A stretch of DNA of 33,225 nt, from the NCBI GenBank assembly GCA_045534165.1, contig JAZSJD010000029.1, positions 1 to 33,225 of the forward strand, read 5' to 3'. Below the pieces are notes generated by a model. The model searched no databases. It was not told the origin of the DNA and saw nothing but the letters and a program-made list of their open reading frames with translations. Both the position numbers and the translations under genes were made by a program. The first letter of the stretch is position 1; every line of letters begins with the position of its first letter. This document shows positions 14,550 to 23,934 of this stretch, one piece after another. Origin of the DNA: SIG575 sp045534165 (GTDB taxonomy: Bacteria > Bacillota > Clostridia > Oscillospirales > Acutalibacteraceae).

Positions 14550-15920
14550 GTGAAAAGAGAAACCTTAGGCAGCAGACTGGGCTTTATTCTTTTAAGTGCC
14601 GGTTGTGCTATCGGAATCGGAAACGTATGGAAGTTTCCCTATATGGTCGGTCAGAATGGTGGCGGACTTTTTGTTTTGATTTATTTGTTTTTCCTTGTTG
14701 TTATGGGTGTTCCCATTATGACAATGGAATTTGCAATGGGACGAGCCAGCAGAAGAAGTCCTGCAAAAATGTATCAGATGCTTGAACCTGCGGGAAGCAA
14801 ATGGCATTACCATGGTTATGTGGCTGTGATAGGTAATTACCTTTTAATGATGTTCTACACAACTGTGGCAGGATGGATGCTTAAATATTTCTTCTCCACT
14901 GCACGTGGCGATTTTAAAGATCTTGACCCGACAGGTGTTTCAGCCCAATTTAAAAATATGATGGAAGACCCATGGCCTATGCTGTTGTTTATGGCAATTG
15001 TCGTTGTTGTAGGTTTCCTTGTTTGTTCTTTCGGCGTTCAGAAAGGTCTTGAAAGAATAACAAAATATATGATGCTGGCACTTCTTCTGATTATGGTTGT
15101 GCTTGCAGTAAACAGTATGTTTATGGAAAACGGAAAAGAAGGCCTTGAATTTTACCTTAAACCAAGTCTGGAAAGCATTAAGAAAGTTGGTCTTGGCAAT
15201 GTAATTGTTGCTGCAATGAACCAGGCATTCTTCACTTTAAGCCTTGGTATGGGTGCTATGGCAATTTTCGGAAGCTATATTTATAAGGACAGACGTCTTA
15301 TGGGCGAATCAATCAACATTGCTGTTCTTGATACATTTGTAGCAATTGTTTCAGGTCTTATTATTTTCCCTGCTTGTTCAGCATATAATGTTGAGGTGGA
15401 AAGTGGACCCAGCCTGATTTTTATAACTCTGCCTAATATTTTCAATAACATTCCTTATGGCAGATTATGGGGAAGCTTGTTCTTCATCTTCCTTTCATTT
15501 GCAGCTCTTTCAACTGTATTTGCTGTGTTTGAAGGCATTCTCGCCTGCACCTGCGATATGTTCGGCTGGAGCAGAAAAAAATCCTGCGTAATCAACGGTA
15601 TTCTTGTGCTTGTTTTATCTGTGCCTTGTGTGCTTGGTTTCAATGTTCTTTCAGGAATCACTCCCTTTGGCGAAGGTTCAACAATAATGGATTTAGAAGA
15701 CTTTATTGTAAGTAATATACTGTTGCCGGTAGGCTCTCTTATGTTCCTTTTATTCTGTACATCCAAAAAAGGTTGGGGATGGAAGAAATTCAAGAAAGAA
15801 GCCAATATCGGTAAAGGTGTAAAGGTTTATGACTGGATGTACGGATATCTGAAATATGTACTTCCTGTTATGATTGTCTTCCTTTTTGTAATGGGTATAT
15901 ATCAAAAATTTAAAGGTTAA
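14550..15920 (+). CDS. Sodium-dependent amino-acid transporter (NSS/SNF family)
   Basis: The protein has 456 residues and about 11 membrane segments, the usual number for bacterial NSS proteins such as MhsT and TnaT. The first segment carries the sodium- and substrate-binding motif (SAGCAIGIGNVWKFPYMVGQNGGG), followed by MEFAMGRASRRSPAKMY; segment 6 (AAMNQAFFTLSLGMGAMAIFGSYI) is also typical. It should import an amino acid, probably hydrophobic or aromatic, with sodium; the exact substrate is open. GTG at 14550 is chosen because GGAGG lies 7 nt before it; the in-frame TTG at 14535 would lie upstream of that site. It has its own promoter and terminator, so it is a single-gene unit. Confidence 0.92.
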   Translation: MKRETLGSRLGFILLSAGCAIGIGNVWKFPYMVGQNGGGLFVLIYLFFLVVMGVPIMTMEFAMGRASRRSPAKMYQMLEPAGSKWHYHGYVAVIGNYLLMMFYTTVAGWMLKYFFSTARGDFKDLDPTGVSAQFKNMMEDPWPMLLFMAIVVVVGFLVCSFGVQKGLERITKYMMLALLLIMVVLAVNSMFMENGKEGLEFYLKPSLESIKKVGLGNVIVAAMNQAFFTLSLGMGAMAIFGSYIYKDRRLMGESINIAVLDTFVAIVSGLIIFPACSAYNVEVESGPSLIFITLPNIFNNIPYGRLWGSLFFIFLSFAALSTVFAVFEGILACTCDMFGWSRKKSCVINGILVLVLSVPCVLGFNVLSGITPFGEGSTIMDLEDFIVSNILLPVGSLMFLLFCTSKKGWGWKKFKKEANIGKGVKVYDWMYGYLKYVLPVMIVFLFVMGIYQKFKG

Positions 15921-15938
15921 TTTCAATAAAAATGCCGC

Positions 15939-15976
15939 CTCTCCTTGAAAACTGTTTTCAGGGAGAGCTTTTTTAT
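15939..15976 (+). terminator. Intrinsic terminator of the NSS transporter gene
   Basis: A 13-bp stem with one G-T pair (CTCTCCTTGAAAA at 15939-15951 with TTTTCAGGGAGAG at 15955-15967, loop CTG) is followed by CTTTTTTA. Confidence 0.9.
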
Positions 15977-15991
15977 TTCAATGCACAGCTG

Positions 15992-16021
15992 AATTATAAT
16001 TTGTTATCACAAATTATAATT
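15992..16021. repeat. AT-rich perfect palindrome
   Basis: AATTATAATTTG (15992-16003) and CAAATTATAATT (16010-16021) flank the loop TTATCA. Without a T-run it is not a terminator. It stands at the left edge of a gene-free patch between the NSS transporter gene and rpoC, next to a purine-rich run of degenerate GTAAGA/GAAG units (16023-16056). Confidence 0.7.
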
Positions 16022-16047
16022 GAAGTAAGAGGTAAGAAGTAAGAGTG

Positions 16048-16236
16048 AAGAAGTGTGGGTGGACTGCGTCCACACCTGAATATATGTTGTACCGTGAATT
16101 TTATGTATTTTTACGGAATGTCGGAAACCGCCATTCCCTACAATGCAACATTAAACAAACATATAAAAACAACAAACCTTCCCTTGAAAACGCAAGGGAA
16201 GGTGGCAAAATCTATGATTTTGACGGAAGGGATTTT
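16048..16236. repeat. Cluster of degenerate hairpin repeats (REP-like) in a gene-free gap
   Basis: The gap 15921-16310 contains no credible gene. After the palindrome come three more hairpins: GGTGGAC with GTCCACACC around 16056-16076; GGAATG-T-CGG with CCG-C-CATTCC (16115-16137); and ACCTTCCCTTG with CAAGGGAAGGT (16176-16203). The last is followed directly by GGCAAAATC/GATTTTGAC and ACGGAAGGGAT. This last pattern, AAGGGAGGTGGC-hairpin-TGACGGAGGGAT in its common form, is an intergenic repeat I recognise from many gut Clostridia, and CCATTCCCTACAATG also recalls a recurrent block in such genomes. The patch is therefore best seen as remnants of small mobile or REP-type repeats between two convergent terminators. 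Confidence 0.6.
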
Positions 16237-16267
16237 TCGCTTAAATTATCAGTTTTAAAACATAAAG

Positions 16268-16297
16268 CAGGCGGTTGCAATTTAATGCAACCGCCTG
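16268..16297 (-). terminator. Terminator of rpoBC
   Basis: Perfect 12-bp arms CAGGCGGTTGCA (16268-16279) and TGCAACCGCCTG (16286-16297) lie just downstream of rpoC on the minus strand, followed in that direction by CTTTATGTTTT. The T-run is imperfect but the stem is very stable. Confidence 0.85.
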
Positions 16298-16310
16298 TGA
16301 TTATTTCATC

Positions 16311-19300
16311 TTATTCATTTGTTGATGTTGAGTAGTAGAACTCCTGAGTTTCTTCTTCCTTTTCTGAGGGAATAACTTTAACATCGTTATAGCATTTCAT
16401 ACCTGTACCTGAGGGGAGAAGTTTACCGATGATAACATTCTCTTTAAGACCAAGTAACGGGTCTGTTTTGCCCTTGATAGCTGCATCAGTAAGAACTCTT
16501 GTTGTTTCCTGGAATGATGCTGCTGAAAGGAATGAATCAGTTGCAAGAGAAGCTTTTGTAATACCCATAAGAACATCTTTTGCTGCCACGAAGTTAGGTT
16601 CTGTGCCCTCTGCTTCAGCTTTAGCAGCGATTTGTTTGTTGATTTCTCTGAATTCTTTCTTCTCGATTTTTGTGCCGGGAAGAAGTGAGCTGTCGCCTGC
16701 GTTTTCGATTTCAACTTTTCTCATCATCTGACGAACAATAACTTCAATGTGCTTGTCGTTGATATCAACACCCTGCATACGGTAAGTTCTCTGAACTTCA
16801 CGGATGAGGTAATCGTGAACAGCGTGAACACCAAGAACATCAAGAATGTCGTGGGGATAAAGTGAACCTTCAGTAAGTGCATGACCTTTTTCGATGATTT
16901 CGCCTTCCTGAACTCTCAAACGGAAACCGTAGGGGATAAGGTAGCTTCTTTCATCAGCAGTTTCGGGGTCAGTAACAACAACGTGTTTGCTCTTCTTGAT
17001 TTCTCTGAGAGAAACAACACCGGGGATTTCACTGATAATTGCGTGAACCTTGGGTCTGCGTGCTTCGAAAAGTTCTTCGATTCTGGGAAGACCCTGTGTG
17101 ATATCGCCTGCGTCTTTAGCACCACCTGTGTGGAACGTTCTCATTGTAAGCTGTGTACCGGGTTCACCGATTGACTGTGCAGCGATAATACCAACTGCTT
17201 CACCAACTGTTACAGGAAGACCTGTTGCAAGGTTTGAACCGTAACACTTGATACATACGCCATGTTCAGCTTCACAAGTAAGGAGTGAGCGGATTTTGAT
17301 TCTTGCACCTTCTTTGTCTGCATTTTCCTGACCCTGAGTTTTCTTCTCATAATCAGCGTAAACATAGTCAGCAACCATTTCTGCTTCATCTTCGTTCATC
17401 ATAACGTCTTTTGACATGATGAGTTCGCCTGTTTCTTCATTTACAAGGTCTTCAAGAAGATATCTGCCTGTAAGTCTTTCTGCAAGACCAACGATTCTTC
17501 TGTTACCATCGTAAATATCGTAAACTTCAAGACCTTCTGAACATCCGCAGTCTTCTTCATGAATGATAACATCCTGAGAAACGTCAACAAGACGACGTGT
17601 AAGGTAACCTGAGTCAGCAGTACGAAGAGCTGTATCGGCAAGACCTTTACGAGCACCACGTGATGAGATGAAGTATTCAAGAATTGTAAGACCTTCACGG
17701 TAGTTGGCTCTGATGGGAACTTCGATTGTTTTACCTGCTGTGTTAGCGATAAGACCACGCATACCTGCAAGCTGACGAAGCTGTGAATCATTACCACGGG
17801 CACCGGAGTCAAGCATCATATAGATGGGATTATATTTATCAAAGTTGTTTTTAAGTTCAGCAGCAACTTTCTTTGTACATTCTTCCCAAGTGTCGATAAC
17901 TTTTTCTGAACGGCCTGCTGCACTGATAAGACCTCTCTGATAGTTGCGGTCAATCTTTTCGATTGTTGCTTCAGCTTCTGCAAGAAGTTCTGCCTTTTTG
18001 GGCGGAATTGTAGCGTCGCAGGAAGCAACAGTGATACCGCTTCGTGTTGAATATTTGTAACCCTGGTCCTTGATTTTGTCAAGAACATCAGCAGTTACTG
18101 CTGTGCCATGGATTTTAATACATTTTGCAATGATTTTTCCAAGCATCTTTTTATTAACAAGGAAGTCAGCTTCAAGTTTGAAAGCATTTTCAGGATCTGA
18201 TCTGTCAACAAAACCAAGGTTCTGAGGAACGGGTTCGTTGAAGATAACACGGCCGATTGATGTTTCAACAAGCTTTGTTACCATTTCACCGTTAACTTCC
18301 TTAGTCATACGGATTTTGATAAGAGCATGAAGACCGATAACGCCTTCTTCATAAGCCATCTTAGCTTCGTCGATGTCACGGAAAGCTTTACCTTCACCGA
18401 TTTCACCGGGTCTGATAAGTGTAAGATAGTATGAACCGAGAACCATGTCCTGTGTAGGAACAGTTACAGGGCGTCCGTCTGAAGGTTTGAGAAGGTTGTT
18501 TGTTGAGAGCATAAGGAATCTTGCTTCTGCCTGAGCTTCTGCTGAAAGAGGAACGTGAACAGGCATCTGGTCACCGTCGAAGTCAGCGTTGAAAGCTGTA
18601 CATACAAGGGGATGAAGTTTGATAGCTCTGCCTTCAATAAGAACAGGTTCGAAAGCCTGAATACCAAGTCTGTGAAGTGTGGGAGCACGGTTGAGAAGAA
18701 CGGGGTGGTCTTTGATAACAATTTCAAGAGCATCCCATACTTCGTCAGTTGCTCTTTCAACCATCTTACGTGAACGCTTGATGTTTTCAGCAACACCTGT
18801 TTCAACAAGTCTCTTCATAACGAAGGGTTTGAAGAGTTCAAGTGCCATTTCTTTGGGAAGACCGCACTGATAAAGTTTAAGTTCGGGACCAACAACGATA
18901 ACAGAACGTCCTGAGTAGTCAACACGTTTACCGAGAAGGTTCTGACGGAAACGTCCCTGCTTACCTTTAAGCATATCAGAAAGTGATTTGAGTGCTCTGT
19001 TGTTGGGACCTGTAACAGGACGGCCACGTCTGCCGTTGTCGATAAGTGCGTCAACAGCTTCCTGGAGCATTCTCTTTTCATTTCTTACGATAATTTCGGG
19101 AGCACCAAGTTCAAGGAGCTTTGCAAGACGGTTGTTTCTGTTGATAACACGTCTGTAAAGGTCGTTAAGGTCACTTGTTGCAAATCTGCCGCCTTCAAGC
19201 TGAACCATTGGACGGATATCCGGGGGGATAACGGGAACAACGTCCATAATCATCCATTCGGGTCTGTTGCCTGACTGACGGAAAGCTTCAACAACTTCAA

Positions 19301-19925
19301 GTCTCTTAAGGATTTTAGCTCTTTTCTGAGTTGTAGCTGTTTCAAGTTCTTCGTGAAGTTCTTTTGCAAGAGCATCAAGGTCAATTTCCTGAAGAAGCTC
19401 TTTGATAGCTTCAGCACCCATGCCTGCTCTGAAGTCATCTTCATACTTCTCGCGCATATCGGCATAGTCTTTTTCATTAAGTGTCTGATACTTCTCAAGG
19501 GGAGTGTCACCGGGATCGATAACAACATACATTGCGAAGTAGAGAATTTTTTCAAGGTTTCTGGGAGTGATATCAAGGATAAGACCCATTCTTGAGGGGA
19601 TACCCTTGAAATACCAGATGTGAGAAACAGGAGCAGCAAGTTCAATATGACCCATACGTTCACGACGAACTTTTGCTTTTGTGATTTCAACACCACAACG
19701 TTCGCAGACTTTACCTTTATATCTGATTCTCTTATACTTTCCGCAATGACATTCCCAGTCTTTGGTAGGTCCGAAAATTCTTTCGCAGAAAAGACCTTCC
19801 TTTTCAGGTTTGAGAGTACGGTAGTTTATTGTTTCGGGTTTCTTAACTTCACCATAAGACCAGCTTCTGATCTGGTCAGGTGAAGCAAGACCGATTTTTA
19901 TAGATTCAAAATTTATATTTTCCAT
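16311..19925 (-). CDS. rpoC: RNA polymerase subunit beta'
   Basis: The 1204-residue protein is the complete beta' subunit, which forms the catalytic centre of RNA polymerase with beta. The first zinc site has Cys59, Cys61, Cys74 and Cys77; the catalytic magnesium loop NADFDGDQM has Asp448, Asp450 and Asp452. The second zinc site (CGCSEG ... LLTCEAEHGVCIKCYG) is present, as are the bridge helix/trigger loop region (SGARKGLADTALRTADSGYLTRRLVDV) and the TMRTFHTGG motif. Length is normal for Clostridia without a large lineage insertion. GAAAGGAG lies 9 nt before the ATG. It begins 23 nt after rpoB and shares its transcript. Confidence 0.99.
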   Translation of the reverse strand: MENINFESIKIGLASPDQIRSWSYGEVKKPETINYRTLKPEKEGLFCERIFGPTKDWECHCGKYKRIRYKGKVCERCGVEITKAKVRRERMGHIELAAPVSHIWYFKGIPSRMGLILDITPRNLEKILYFAMYVVIDPGDTPLEKYQTLNEKDYADMREKYEDDFRAGMGAEAIKELLQEIDLDALAKELHEELETATTQKRAKILKRLEVVEAFRQSGNRPEWMIMDVVPVIPPDIRPMVQLEGGRFATSDLNDLYRRVINRNNRLAKLLELGAPEIIVRNEKRMLQEAVDALIDNGRRGRPVTGPNNRALKSLSDMLKGKQGRFRQNLLGKRVDYSGRSVIVVGPELKLYQCGLPKEMALELFKPFVMKRLVETGVAENIKRSRKMVERATDEVWDALEIVIKDHPVLLNRAPTLHRLGIQAFEPVLIEGRAIKLHPLVCTAFNADFDGDQMPVHVPLSAEAQAEARFLMLSTNNLLKPSDGRPVTVPTQDMVLGSYYLTLIRPGEIGEGKAFRDIDEAKMAYEEGVIGLHALIKIRMTKEVNGEMVTKLVETSIGRVIFNEPVPQNLGFVDRSDPENAFKLEADFLVNKKMLGKIIAKCIKIHGTAVTADVLDKIKDQGYKYSTRSGITVASCDATIPPKKAELLAEAEATIEKIDRNYQRGLISAAGRSEKVIDTWEECTKKVAAELKNNFDKYNPIYMMLDSGARGNDSQLRQLAGMRGLIANTAGKTIEVPIRANYREGLTILEYFISSRGARKGLADTALRTADSGYLTRRLVDVSQDVIIHEEDCGCSEGLEVYDIYDGNRRIVGLAERLTGRYLLEDLVNEETGELIMSKDVMMNEDEAEMVADYVYADYEKKTQGQENADKEGARIKIRSLLTCEAEHGVCIKCYGSNLATGLPVTVGEAVGIIAAQSIGEPGTQLTMRTFHTGGAKDAGDITQGLPRIEELFEARRPKVHAIISEIPGVVSLREIKKSKHVVVTDPETADERSYLIPYGFRLRVQEGEIIEKGHALTEGSLYPHDILDVLGVHAVHDYLIREVQRTYRMQGVDINDKHIEVIVRQMMRKVEIENAGDSSLLPGTKIEKKEFREINKQIAAKAEAEGTEPNFVAAKDVLMGITKASLATDSFLSAASFQETTRVLTDAAIKGKTDPLLGLKENVIIGKLLPSGTGMKCYNDVKVIPSEKEEETQEFYYSTSTNE

Positions 19926-19948
19926 AACAACGAACTCCTTTCAATCAA

Positions 19949-22900
19949 TTAATAATCTTCTTCGCTTGTTTCTGCGTCAAATGCGGGATATTCGTCGTAG
20001 CTATCGCTGAAAAAGTCTTCTTCTTCTGAAGTATCTGCAGTTGTGTAGAAGTCGCTGTCGCCATCTTCACTTTCTACAAGATAACCTTCGCTCTTTTCAG
20101 CGTCATTTACGTTTGTGAATGCTTCAGCATCAACCTGGAGGCCAACTTCGTCACCATCGAATGTCTGTCTCAAATCGATTTCGTTGTTGTCAGCATCAAG
20201 AACCTTAACATCAAGTGAAAGTGACTGAAGTTCTTTGATGAGAACTTTGAATGATTCGGGAACACCGGGAGTGGGAACATTCTGACCTTTAACGATTGCT
20301 TCGTAAGTCTTGACACGTCCTACAACGTCGTCAGACTTAACTGTAAGGATTTCCTGAAGAGTATAAGCAGCACCGTAAGCTTCAAGTGCCCAAACTTCCA
20401 TTTCACCGAAACGCTGACCACCGAACTGAGCTTTACCACCAAGGGGCTGCTGAGTAACAAGTGAGTAAGGACCTGTTGAACGGGCATGGATTTTATCGTC
20501 AACAAGGTGGAGAAGTTTAAGGAAGTACATAACACCTACTGTAACAGGGTTATCGAACTTTCTGCCTGTACGTCCGTCAATAAGGATTGATTTACCATCT
20601 TCACGAAGACCTGCAAGTTTAAGTGTTTCTCTGATGTCAGCTTCGTGAGCACCATCGAATACAGGAGTCATAACTTTCCAACCAAGGCTTCTTGCTGCGA
20701 AACCTAAGTGAACCTCGAGAACCTGACCGATATTCATTCGGCTGGGAACACCAAGGGGATTAAGAACGATATCAAGGGGAGTACCGTCTTCAAGGAAAGG
20801 CATATCTTCAACGGGAAGGATACGTGAAACAACACCTTTGTTACCATGACGACCAGCCATTTTGTCACCAACAGAAAGCTTACGTTTCTGAGCGATGTAG
20901 CAACGTACTGTCATATTAACACCGGGGCTGAGTTCATCACAGTTTTCAGGAGTGAAAACTTCAACGTTTACGATAATACCGTATTCACCGTGAGGTACTC
21001 TGAGTGAAGTATCACGAACTTCTTTAGCTTTTTCGCCGAAGATGGCACGAAGGAGTCTTTCTTCTGCTGTGAGTTCAGTTTCACCCTTGGGAGTAACTTT
21101 ACCTACAAGGATGTCGCCTGAATGAACTTCAGCACCAACTCTGATGATACCTCTTTCGTCAAGGTCTATGACAGCATCTTCACCAACGTCGGGGATACCT
21201 CTTAACATATCTTCCGGTCCGAGTTTAGTGTCTCTTGCCTCAACTTCATATTCTTCAATGTGGATTGATGTATAAACATCTTCACGGACAAGCTTTTCGT
21301 TGATAAGAACAGCGTCTTCGTAGTTGTAACCTTCCCAGGTCATAAAGCCGATAAGGGCATTTTTACCAAGGCTGATTTCACCGCCTGCTGTTGCAGGACC
21401 GTCTGCGATAACTTCTTTTTCTTCAACGTGCTGACCGAGAGCAACAACGGGACGCTGGTTGATACAAGTACCCTGGTTAGAACGCATGAACTTAACAAGG
21501 TTGTATTCATCAACATTTCCGTCATCTGTACAAATTGTAATCTTAGTAGCGTCAAGACCTGTTACAGTACCTGCACGTTTTGCGATAACTGCAACACCTG
21601 AGTCAACAGCTGCTTTATATTCCATACCTGTGCCGACAAAGGGAGCATCAGTTTTAAGAAGCGGAACAGCCTGACGCTGCATGTTTGAACCCATCAAAGC
21701 ACGGTTTGCGTCGTCGTTTTCAAGGAAGGGGATCATTGCAGTAGCAACTGAAACAACCATCTTGGGAGAAACGTCCATATAGTCTGCTTTGGTGTTTTCG
21801 ATTTCAAGGAATTCATCTCTGTATCTTGCTGTGATTTTAGCGTTTATGAATTTTCCGTTTTCATCGAGAGGTTCGTTAGCCTGAGCAACGATGAAGTTAT
21901 CTTCAACGTCTGCTGTCATATAGTGAACTTCATCAAGGACTCTGCCTGTTTCTTTTTCGATTTTTCTGAAAGGAGCTTCGATGAAGCCGTATTTATTGAT
22001 TTTTGCAAATGTTGCAAGGTAAGAGATAAGACCGATGTTGGGACCTTCAGGAGTTTCGATGGGGCACATACGACCGTAGTGGCTGTAGTGAACGTCACGA
22101 ACTTCGAAACCTGCACGGTCTCTTGAAAGACCGCCGGGACCGAGAGCTGAAAGTCTTCTCTTATGTGTAAGTTCAGCCAAGGGGTTTGTCTGATCCATGA
22201 ACTGTGAAAGGGGAGATGAACCGAAGAACTCTTTGATAGCCATAAGAACAGGTCTTGAGCTGATAAGAGCTGTGGGAGTCATCTTATCATCGCCGTCCTG
22301 GCTCTGGAGAGTCATTCTTTCACGAACTACTCTTTCAACTCTTGACAAGCCGATTCTGAACTGATTCTGCAACAACTCGCCGACAGAACGGATACGGCGG
22401 TTGCCGAGGTGGTCGATATCGTCAAGAGTACCTACACCGCAAGCAAGGCAGTTAAGGTAGTTTACTGAAGCAAAAATATCTTCTATTGTGATGTGTTTGG
22501 GAATAAGGTCGTCGCAACGTGCTGCAAGAGTTTCTTTAAGAGCATCTTTATCTTCGCCACATTCTTCCATGATAGCGAAAAGAACTTCAGCACGTACTTT
22601 TTCGTTAATAGCGATTTCTTCAAGTTCATCTTCTGTGAACATGGGAAGGTAGGGAAGAGCATCAACCATACCGTTAGAAACAACTTTAACTTCTTTTCTG
22701 TCATAGTGTACATCAGCTTCAACATAAGCTTCTGTTACACCTGCCTGCTCAATTTCATAAGCTTTTTCTTTTGTGAGAATTTCGCCTGAATCAGCAAGGA
22801 TTTCACCTGTGTATTTGTTAACAACGGGCTGAGTAAGCTTGCAACCTGCAATACGGCAGGAGATAGCCATTTTCTTATTATATTTATAACGTCCTACTCT

Positions 22901-23707
22901 TGAAAGGTCATAACGGTGAACGTCGAAGAAAAGTCCTTCAAGGTGAGACTGTGCAGTTTCGAGAGTTGCAGGTTCACCGGGACGAAGCTTTTTGAAAACT
23001 TCCATAAGAGCTTCTTCTGAGTTCTTTGTTTCGTCTTTTTCAAGTGTTGCGATAATTCTTTCATCATTTCCGAAGAAATCGAGAATGTCGCTGTTGCTTG
23101 AAAGACCAAGAGCACGAAGGAAAGTTGTAATATAAATCTTTCTGTTCTTATCTATTCTTACATAATAGAGGTCGTTTGAATCTGTTTCATATTCAAGCCA
23201 TGCACCTCTGTTGGGGATGACAGTTGTTGCGAAAAGACGTTTACCTGTCTTATCGTGTGTCATATCGTAGTACATACCGGGAGAACGGACAAGCTGAGAA
23301 ACGATAACACGTTCAGCACCGTTGATGACGAAAGTACCGCTTTCAGTCATAATGGGGAAATCACCCATATAAACTTCGCTTTCTTTGATTTCGCCTGTTT
23401 CCTTGTTTGTAAGACGAGCAGTAACACGCATGGGAGCAGCATAAGTAGCGTCACGCTGTTTGCATTCGTATACAGTATATTTGGGCTTGTCGTCCATTCT
23501 GTATCCGATAAAGCTCAGCACCCAGTTATCTGTGTAGTCGACGATGTCTGCTGTGTCCCTGAATACCTCTTTAAGTCCGTCATTAAGAAACCATTCGTAA
23601 GATTTCTTCTGGATTTCAATGAGGTTGGGCATTTCCATAACTTCATCGATGCGTCCGTAGCTTTTTCTGACCGTCTTTCCTCGGTTAACATCTCGCACAT
23701 TACCCAT
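19949..23707 (-). CDS. rpoB: RNA polymerase subunit beta
   Basis: This 1252-residue protein is the complete beta subunit. The rifampicin region SQFMDQTNPL...LTHKRRLSALGPGGLSRDRAGFEVRDVH (residues 501 onward) has the wild-type residues Asp505, His515 and Ser520, corresponding to E. coli 516, 526 and 531, so sensitivity is expected. The later conserved block GDKMAGRHGNKGVVS and the C-terminal FGGQRFGEMEVWALEAYGAAYTLQEILTVKSDD are intact. The last 60 or so residues form a strongly acidic tail (ESEDGDSDFY, TSEEEDFFSDSYDEYP, ETSEEDY), longer than in most homologues. In most bacteria rplJ-rplL precede rpoB; here a GH116-type gene does, and rpoB has its own promoter. Confidence 0.99.
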   Translation of the reverse strand: MGNVRDVNRGKTVRKSYGRIDEVMEMPNLIEIQKKSYEWFLNDGLKEVFRDTADIVDYTDNWVLSFIGYRMDDKPKYTVYECKQRDATYAAPMRVTARLTNKETGEIKESEVYMGDFPIMTESGTFVINGAERVIVSQLVRSPGMYYDMTHDKTGKRLFATTVIPNRGAWLEYETDSNDLYYVRIDKNRKIYITTFLRALGLSSNSDILDFFGNDERIIATLEKDETKNSEEALMEVFKKLRPGEPATLETAQSHLEGLFFDVHRYDLSRVGRYKYNKKMAISCRIAGCKLTQPVVNKYTGEILADSGEILTKEKAYEIEQAGVTEAYVEADVHYDRKEVKVVSNGMVDALPYLPMFTEDELEEIAINEKVRAEVLFAIMEECGEDKDALKETLAARCDDLIPKHITIEDIFASVNYLNCLACGVGTLDDIDHLGNRRIRSVGELLQNQFRIGLSRVERVVRERMTLQSQDGDDKMTPTALISSRPVLMAIKEFFGSSPLSQFMDQTNPLAELTHKRRLSALGPGGLSRDRAGFEVRDVHYSHYGRMCPIETPEGPNIGLISYLATFAKINKYGFIEAPFRKIEKETGRVLDEVHYMTADVEDNFIVAQANEPLDENGKFINAKITARYRDEFLEIENTKADYMDVSPKMVVSVATAMIPFLENDDANRALMGSNMQRQAVPLLKTDAPFVGTGMEYKAAVDSGVAVIAKRAGTVTGLDATKITICTDDGNVDEYNLVKFMRSNQGTCINQRPVVALGQHVEEKEVIADGPATAGGEISLGKNALIGFMTWEGYNYEDAVLINEKLVREDVYTSIHIEEYEVEARDTKLGPEDMLRGIPDVGEDAVIDLDERGIIRVGAEVHSGDILVGKVTPKGETELTAEERLLRAIFGEKAKEVRDTSLRVPHGEYGIIVNVEVFTPENCDELSPGVNMTVRCYIAQKRKLSVGDKMAGRHGNKGVVSRILPVEDMPFLEDGTPLDIVLNPLGVPSRMNIGQVLEVHLGFAARSLGWKVMTPVFDGAHEADIRETLKLAGLREDGKSILIDGRTGRKFDNPVTVGVMYFLKLLHLVDDKIHARSTGPYSLVTQQPLGGKAQFGGQRFGEMEVWALEAYGAAYTLQEILTVKSDDVVGRVKTYEAIVKGQNVPTPGVPESFKVLIKELQSLSLDVKVLDADNNEIDLRQTFDGDEVGLQVDAEAFTNVNDAEKSEGYLVESEDGDSDFYTTADTSEEEDFFSDSYDEYPAFDAETSEEDY

Positions 23708-23714
23708 TGATCAT
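23700..23714 (-). other. Four-codon minicistron overlapping the rpoB start
   Basis: Upstream of rpoB, GGAG is followed after 5 nt by ATG ATC AAT GGG TAA, a minimal ORF (M-I-N-G). The rpoB ATG lies inside it in another frame, 12 nt from GGAG, longer than usual. An in-frame TGA just before the rpoB ATG rules out an earlier rpoB start. Either the ribosome uses the rpoB ATG at long spacing or it terminates the mini-ORF and restarts. This is a reading of spacing, not evidence of translation. Confidence 0.35.
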
Positions 23715-23887
23715 AATCACTCCGTTCTTTGATTTTAAATGGTTATGTTTATTGGCAGAATTGCTTTTTCGGCATATCTGCAACAGACACGTGAAAAACC
23801 CCAAAAATTACAGAAAATACCGTTGATTTTCGGCGATTTTTGTGCTATTATGAATGTGCTTCAAAATAGCAGAGGATATTTCACTCC
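23715..23887 (-). other. rpoB 5' leader, no gene
   Basis: From the predicted transcript start to rpoB there is a leader of about 170-190 nt. I see no ORF, no T-run terminator hairpin and no known riboswitch; a weak GCCGAAAATCAACGG hairpin is the only local structure. With the promoters and the upstream gene's terminator it fills the whole gap 23708-24030. Confidence 0.5.
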
Positions 23888-23934
23888 ATTATAATGCAGT
23901 ATAGAATTTTATCACAATATTGTAAGCTTGTCAA
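23888..23934 (-). promoter_or_regulatory. Tandem overlapping promoters of rpoBC
   Basis: On the minus strand a consensus TTGACA (23929-23934), 17 nt and TAAAAT (23906-23911) are present, the latter extended by an upstream TG. Nested 18 nt downstream is a second possible pair, TTGTGA (23912-23917), 18 nt and TATAAT (23888-23893). The first is the best promoter in the window, fitting the high expression of RNA polymerase genes. Confidence 0.82.

Noticed and set aside
16045..16335. A 96-codon plus-strand reading frame between the NSS transporter gene and rpoC
   Set aside because: It runs through several hairpin repeats and the rpoC terminator, has no proper ribosome binding site and no protein-like motif.
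23255..23710. A 151-codon frame antisense to the start of rpoB
   Set aside because: Composition reflects the reverse complement of a conserved gene; no ribosome binding site or family motif.
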